Below are positions 61,519 through 64,000 of a DNA stretch of 64,000 nucleotides, piece by piece. Numbering within the stretch: the stretch's first letter is position 1; each line of letters opens with the position of its first letter. This DNA comes from Bacteroidota bacterium (GTDB lineage Bacteria > Bacteroidota > Bacteroidia > Chitinophagales > Chitinophagaceae): NCBI GenBank assembly GCA_018970395.1, contig JAGWWM010000001.1, positions 186,001 to 250,000 on the forward strand. The letters run 5' to 3'. The notes under the pieces are model-generated. The model did not search any database. It was not told where the DNA came from and saw only the letters and a program-made list of their open reading frames with translations. A program made the position numbers and the translations under genes.

Positions 61519-62175
61519 ATGAATTACTGGAAATATAATGCTCCCTTTCGCAATCTTTTCACCATAGGTCTGTTGCTATGGCTGCTCGGGGGAGCAGCGA
61601 GTATTTATCTGATCAGTAAGGAGGCCTTGTTTTTTACTTTCAATCAGTTGCATAGTTATCCGGGTGATCTTTTCTTTCAATATTTTACCCATGTGGGAGA
61701 TGGCTTGATGATGTTGGCGCTGGGTATTGTTTTGTTGGGATTAGGAAAGCGTCGTTTGGGTATCTTGATGCTGATTACTTTTATCCTTTCCGGTTTACTT
61801 GCTCAAACTATCAAGCGCGCCGTACCCGAACCAAGACCCGGACTTCATTTTGCACAAATTGAAAAAATTCACAGGGTAAATGATGATCTGCTGAAAGCAA
61901 ACAATAGTTTTCCCAGCGGACATACCACTACTGCTTTCGCAATGTTCTCACTATTGTCTTTCTCCGTGAGAAATCCTTCGCTTCAATTTATGTATTTATT
62001 GCTAGCCTTTGCCGTGGGCTTTTCCCGAATGTATCTTGGACAACATTTCTTTAAGGATGTCTGGGTTGGCTCATTACTTGGCTATGGCACTTCTTTACTG
62101 GTTTTCTGGCTATTCAGGAAAAATGATTTTTCCACTTTTCAATGGAAGCGTAGGGTAAACTCATCCTCCCATTAA
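61519..62175 (+). CDS. PAP2-type membrane phosphatase
   Basis: A 218-residue protein with five or six hydrophobic segments and the three PAP2 signatures: KRAVPEPRP (K-x6-RP), NSFPSGHTTTAF (PSGH) and FSRMYLGQHFFKDVWVG (SR-x5-H-x3-D). It would dephosphorylate a lipid phosphate, for example an undecaprenyl or phosphatidic substrate. The frame opens at 61369 inside the preceding gene, but the ATG at 61519 (MNYWKYNAPFRN) fits. Its 3' end overlaps the convergent DUF2279 gene by four bases. Confidence 0.87.
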   Translation: MNYWKYNAPFRNLFTIGLLLWLLGGAASIYLISKEALFFTFNQLHSYPGDLFFQYFTHVGDGLMMLALGIVLLGLGKRRLGILMLITFILSGLLAQTIKRAVPEPRPGLHFAQIEKIHRVNDDLLKANNSFPSGHTTTAFAMFSLLSFSVRNPSLQFMYLLLAFAVGFSRMYLGQHFFKDVWVGSLLGYGTSLLVFWLFRKNDFSTFQWKRRVNSSSH

Positions 62176-63107
62176 AAATAAATCCATTTCAATTTAATTT
62201 TTTGCTGGTTATTGAATTCAATAGCAGGAGCAGGTGTTTTGATAAATCGGGTTAAACATAATCCGGCTGCGGGTAAGCCGGAAGTATTCATGCGAGACCA
62301 GTCCACATCCGGCGCCAGAAAAAATCTACGATACCGATTGGTTTGTTCGCCTGATAAGAGGCTTCCTTCCTTTTCTTTTGCATGAACCATTCCGGTAGCA
62401 CCATAACCCAGTGATAGCTGTACCCAGTCGGGAAGATTGGCAGCAGCAGGAAGGAAGGAGGATAAATTAAATGATAACCAGTAGGTTTGTCCGTTATAAT
62501 CTTTCAGTAATCTTGATGCGAAGTTGTTGCCTAGCAGCGCTTCATTTTCTTGTGCAAAAGGAGTGTACCTTGCTGACATTTTCAGATTGATTCGCTGATG
62601 ACCCCAGCCATATTGTTGTGCGGCAAACAAGGCAGTGCCTGAAAAATTTGCCAGCATGTCGCTGTGTGAATAACCCCAGTCGCGCGAAAAGCCATCCATG
62701 ATTTCGATGATGCCCATATAAGCAAGCGAAGTCAGTGAAGCGGTGAGAATGGCATTGTTTTCTTTTACCCCACTCCATCTCATCAAATCGTATTGCATGG
62801 AAGCAATATTATATGCTCCTGTAGCGTGTCCCAGTTTGTCAACCTGCAGCCATTCGTGTCGGTCGTTGAAACGATGGAATTTGCTTTTGGGAAATTTTTT
62901 ATACCACAGGTAATACAAGCCTATGGAAGTAGCTGCAAACAATAGGCTTTCCGTAACTACTACCTTGGTCAACCGATCGCTTCTGAAATGATCGGAAGGT
63001 GGCAGAAAAGCAGATTGGGTGCGTGCGGGTGGACAGAGCAGCAGGACTGCTGCCGTCATCCAAAATATTTTTTGTGAATGAAAGAATGATCGGCTCACTG
63101 CATGCAA
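62172..63107 (-). CDS. DUF2279 family protein
   Basis: A 311-residue protein with a signal-like N-terminus (about 1-30, FWMTAAVLLLCPPARTQS). The core has DKLGHATGAYNIASMQYDLM, IIEIMDGFSRDWGYSHSDMLANFSG and YTPFAQENEAL, the DUF2279 pattern with conserved His/Asp residues, probably at the membrane surface. Function not known. It ends four bases inside the PAP2 gene's 3' end on the opposite strand and starts divergently from the phosphohexomutase gene. Confidence 0.8.
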   Translation of the reverse strand: MHAVSRSFFHSQKIFWMTAAVLLLCPPARTQSAFLPPSDHFRSDRLTKVVVTESLLFAATSIGLYYLWYKKFPKSKFHRFNDRHEWLQVDKLGHATGAYNIASMQYDLMRWSGVKENNAILTASLTSLAYMGIIEIMDGFSRDWGYSHSDMLANFSGTALFAAQQYGWGHQRINLKMSARYTPFAQENEALLGNNFASRLLKDYNGQTYWLSFNLSSFLPAAANLPDWVQLSLGYGATGMVHAKEKEGSLLSGEQTNRYRRFFLAPDVDWSRMNTSGLPAAGLCLTRFIKTPAPAIEFNNQQKIKLKWIYF

Positions 63108-63163
63108 AGTACAAAAGCGATTTTCATTTCTCCAAATGCTTCACAATGAATCTATTTGTTTGT

Positions 63164-63171
63164 TAATTTTG
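63164..63171 (+). promoter_or_regulatory. -7 element upstream of the phosphohexomutase gene
   Basis: TAATTTTG matches TAnnTTTG and lies 16 bases before the ATG at 63188. No -33 TTTG at the normal distance. Confidence 0.4.
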
Positions 63172-63187
63172 AGATTCAAACCAGTGT

Positions 63188-64000
63188 ATGGAGCAAATCA
63201 TTGAATCAAATATCCGGCAGTGGCTGGAAGGCAATTTTGACGAGTCGGTAAAGACTGAAATTCGTCGTATGCAGCATGAACAGCCGCAGGAGCTGGCGGA
63301 TGCTTTTTACCGGAATCTGGAATTTGGTACCGGCGGACTCAGAGGCATTATGGGCATCGGTACTAATCGGATGAACAAATACACCGTCGGAATGGCCACG
63401 CAGGGATTTGCCAATTACCTTAATCAATCATTTGGAAAGGGAAATGTAACCGTGGTGGTGGGACATGACAGCAGAAACAACAGTCGCACTTTCGCAGAGA
63501 TAGTGGCCAATGTAATGGCGGCCAATGATATTAAAGTGTTGTTATTTGAAGCATTAAGGCCAACGCCAGAGTTGAGTTTTGCCATTCGTCACCTCGGTTG
63601 TCAGGGTGGAGTGGTTTGTACTGCTTCACACAATCCTAAAGAATACAACGGGTATAAAGCATACTGGAATGATGGCGCGCAACTCGTGCCGCCGCATGAT
63701 AAAAATGTTATTGCCGAAGTAGAAAAAATACAAGGGGTGGAAGCGGTTAAGTGGAGTGGTGGTGAACAGAATATCACCCTATTAGGTGAAGCGATGGATC
63801 AAGCATATATGGATATGGTGCAGCGATTAAGCGTGTATCCGGATGTCTGCAAGCAGCAACACGATTTGAAAATTGTTTATACTTCTATCCACGGTACAGG
63901 TATTACGATTGTTCCGAAAGTGTTGCATAAGTTTGGATTTACCAATGTGCATATTGTAGAAGAACAGCAGGAACCCAACGGTAATTTCCCCACCGTAGTC
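63188..64000 (+). CDS. Phospho-sugar mutase, N-terminal part (3' truncated by window edge)
   Basis: The frame is open from the ATG at 63188 to the last base, 271 codons without a stop, so the C-terminal half is missing. Motifs visible are LEFGTGGLRGIMGIGTNRMN at the start, VVVGHDSRNNSRTFAE, and the phosphoserine loop TASHNPKEYNGYKAY. This is the alpha-D-phosphohexomutase family; the long form suggests a phosphoglucomutase/phosphomannomutase of the Bacteroidota type. The metal loop and C-terminal domain would be beyond the window. Confidence 0.9.
   Translation, partial: MEQIIESNIRQWLEGNFDESVKTEIRRMQHEQPQELADAFYRNLEFGTGGLRGIMGIGTNRMNKYTVGMATQGFANYLNQSFGKGNVTVVVGHDSRNNSRTFAEIVANVMAANDIKVLLFEALRPTPELSFAIRHLGCQGGVVCTASHNPKEYNGYKAYWNDGAQLVPPHDKNVIAEVEKIQGVEAVKWSGGEQNITLLGEAMDQAYMDMVQRLSVYPDVCKQQHDLKIVYTSIHGTGITIVPKVLHKFGFTNVHIVEEQQEPNGNFPTVV

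Noticed and set aside
1-64000. Transposases, integrases, phage genes, rRNA or tRNA genes
   Set aside because: None was seen in the reading frames or gaps; the larger gene-free gaps do not contain a tRNA-like cloverleaf that I can recognise.

Overview
The window is a stretch of chromosome from a Bacteroidota bacterium, most likely close to Chitinophagaceae. This is inferred from gene families and signals, not from a marker search. Supporting signs are two secreted proteins with type IX secretion (T9SS) C-terminal sorting domains, a TonB-dependent receptor with a carboxypeptidase-regulatory N-terminal domain, DUF3098 next to ftsX and uppP, weak Shine-Dalgarno signals, and repeated matches to the Bacteroidota -7 promoter element TAnnTTTG. 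No rRNA, tRNA, CRISPR array, insertion sequence or phage gene was seen.

Layout. Positions 1-7144 hold the end of a sterol-desaturase-like membrane protein, a T9SS secreted protein, rsmA, a D-2-hydroxyacid dehydrogenase, greA, a HIT protein, ruvC (minus) and a DUF3108 protein. Positions 7151-11399 (minus strand) read ftsX, DUF3098, uppP, an MFS permease and a metallo-beta-lactamase-fold hydrolase. Then come leuS, an unknown membrane-anchored protein, a TonB-dependent receptor and a 1476-residue secreted protein that carries a tandem internal duplication.

Positions 22978-43869 are a large exopolysaccharide/capsule locus. It has a WcaI-type glycosyltransferase, a WcaJ-type initiating sugar transferase, a Wza-like export lipoprotein, a Wzc-like tyrosine autokinase with a Tyr-Gly tail, a Wzx-like flippase, two polysaccharide pyruvyl transferase-family proteins, about seven more glycosyltransferases, an O-antigen-ligase/polymerase-like membrane protein and three left-handed beta-helix acyltransferases. 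Together these can build, modify (pyruvate and acyl groups), flip, polymerise and export a decorated heteropolysaccharide. No nucleotide-sugar synthesis genes and no Wzb/CpsB-type phosphatase lie inside it. Several junctions use 4-base NTGA overlaps and TTG or GTG starts.

Positions 44010-64000 return to housekeeping genes: ruvB, terC, pyrD, a PLP-dependent desulfhydrase/deaminase-like enzyme, a sugar nucleotidyltransferase, pgi, ribF, a purM-type gene, ftsE (about 41 kb from ftsX), two more glycosyltransferases, rpsO-pnp, prmA, plsY, an M48 lipoprotein protease, a small DUF3052-like protein, a PAP2 phosphatase, a DUF2279 protein and the start of a phosphohexomutase cut by the window edge.

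The best candidates for something under-described are the exopolysaccharide locus with its unassigned proteins, and the TonB receptor paired with the duplicated T9SS beta-helix-like protein.
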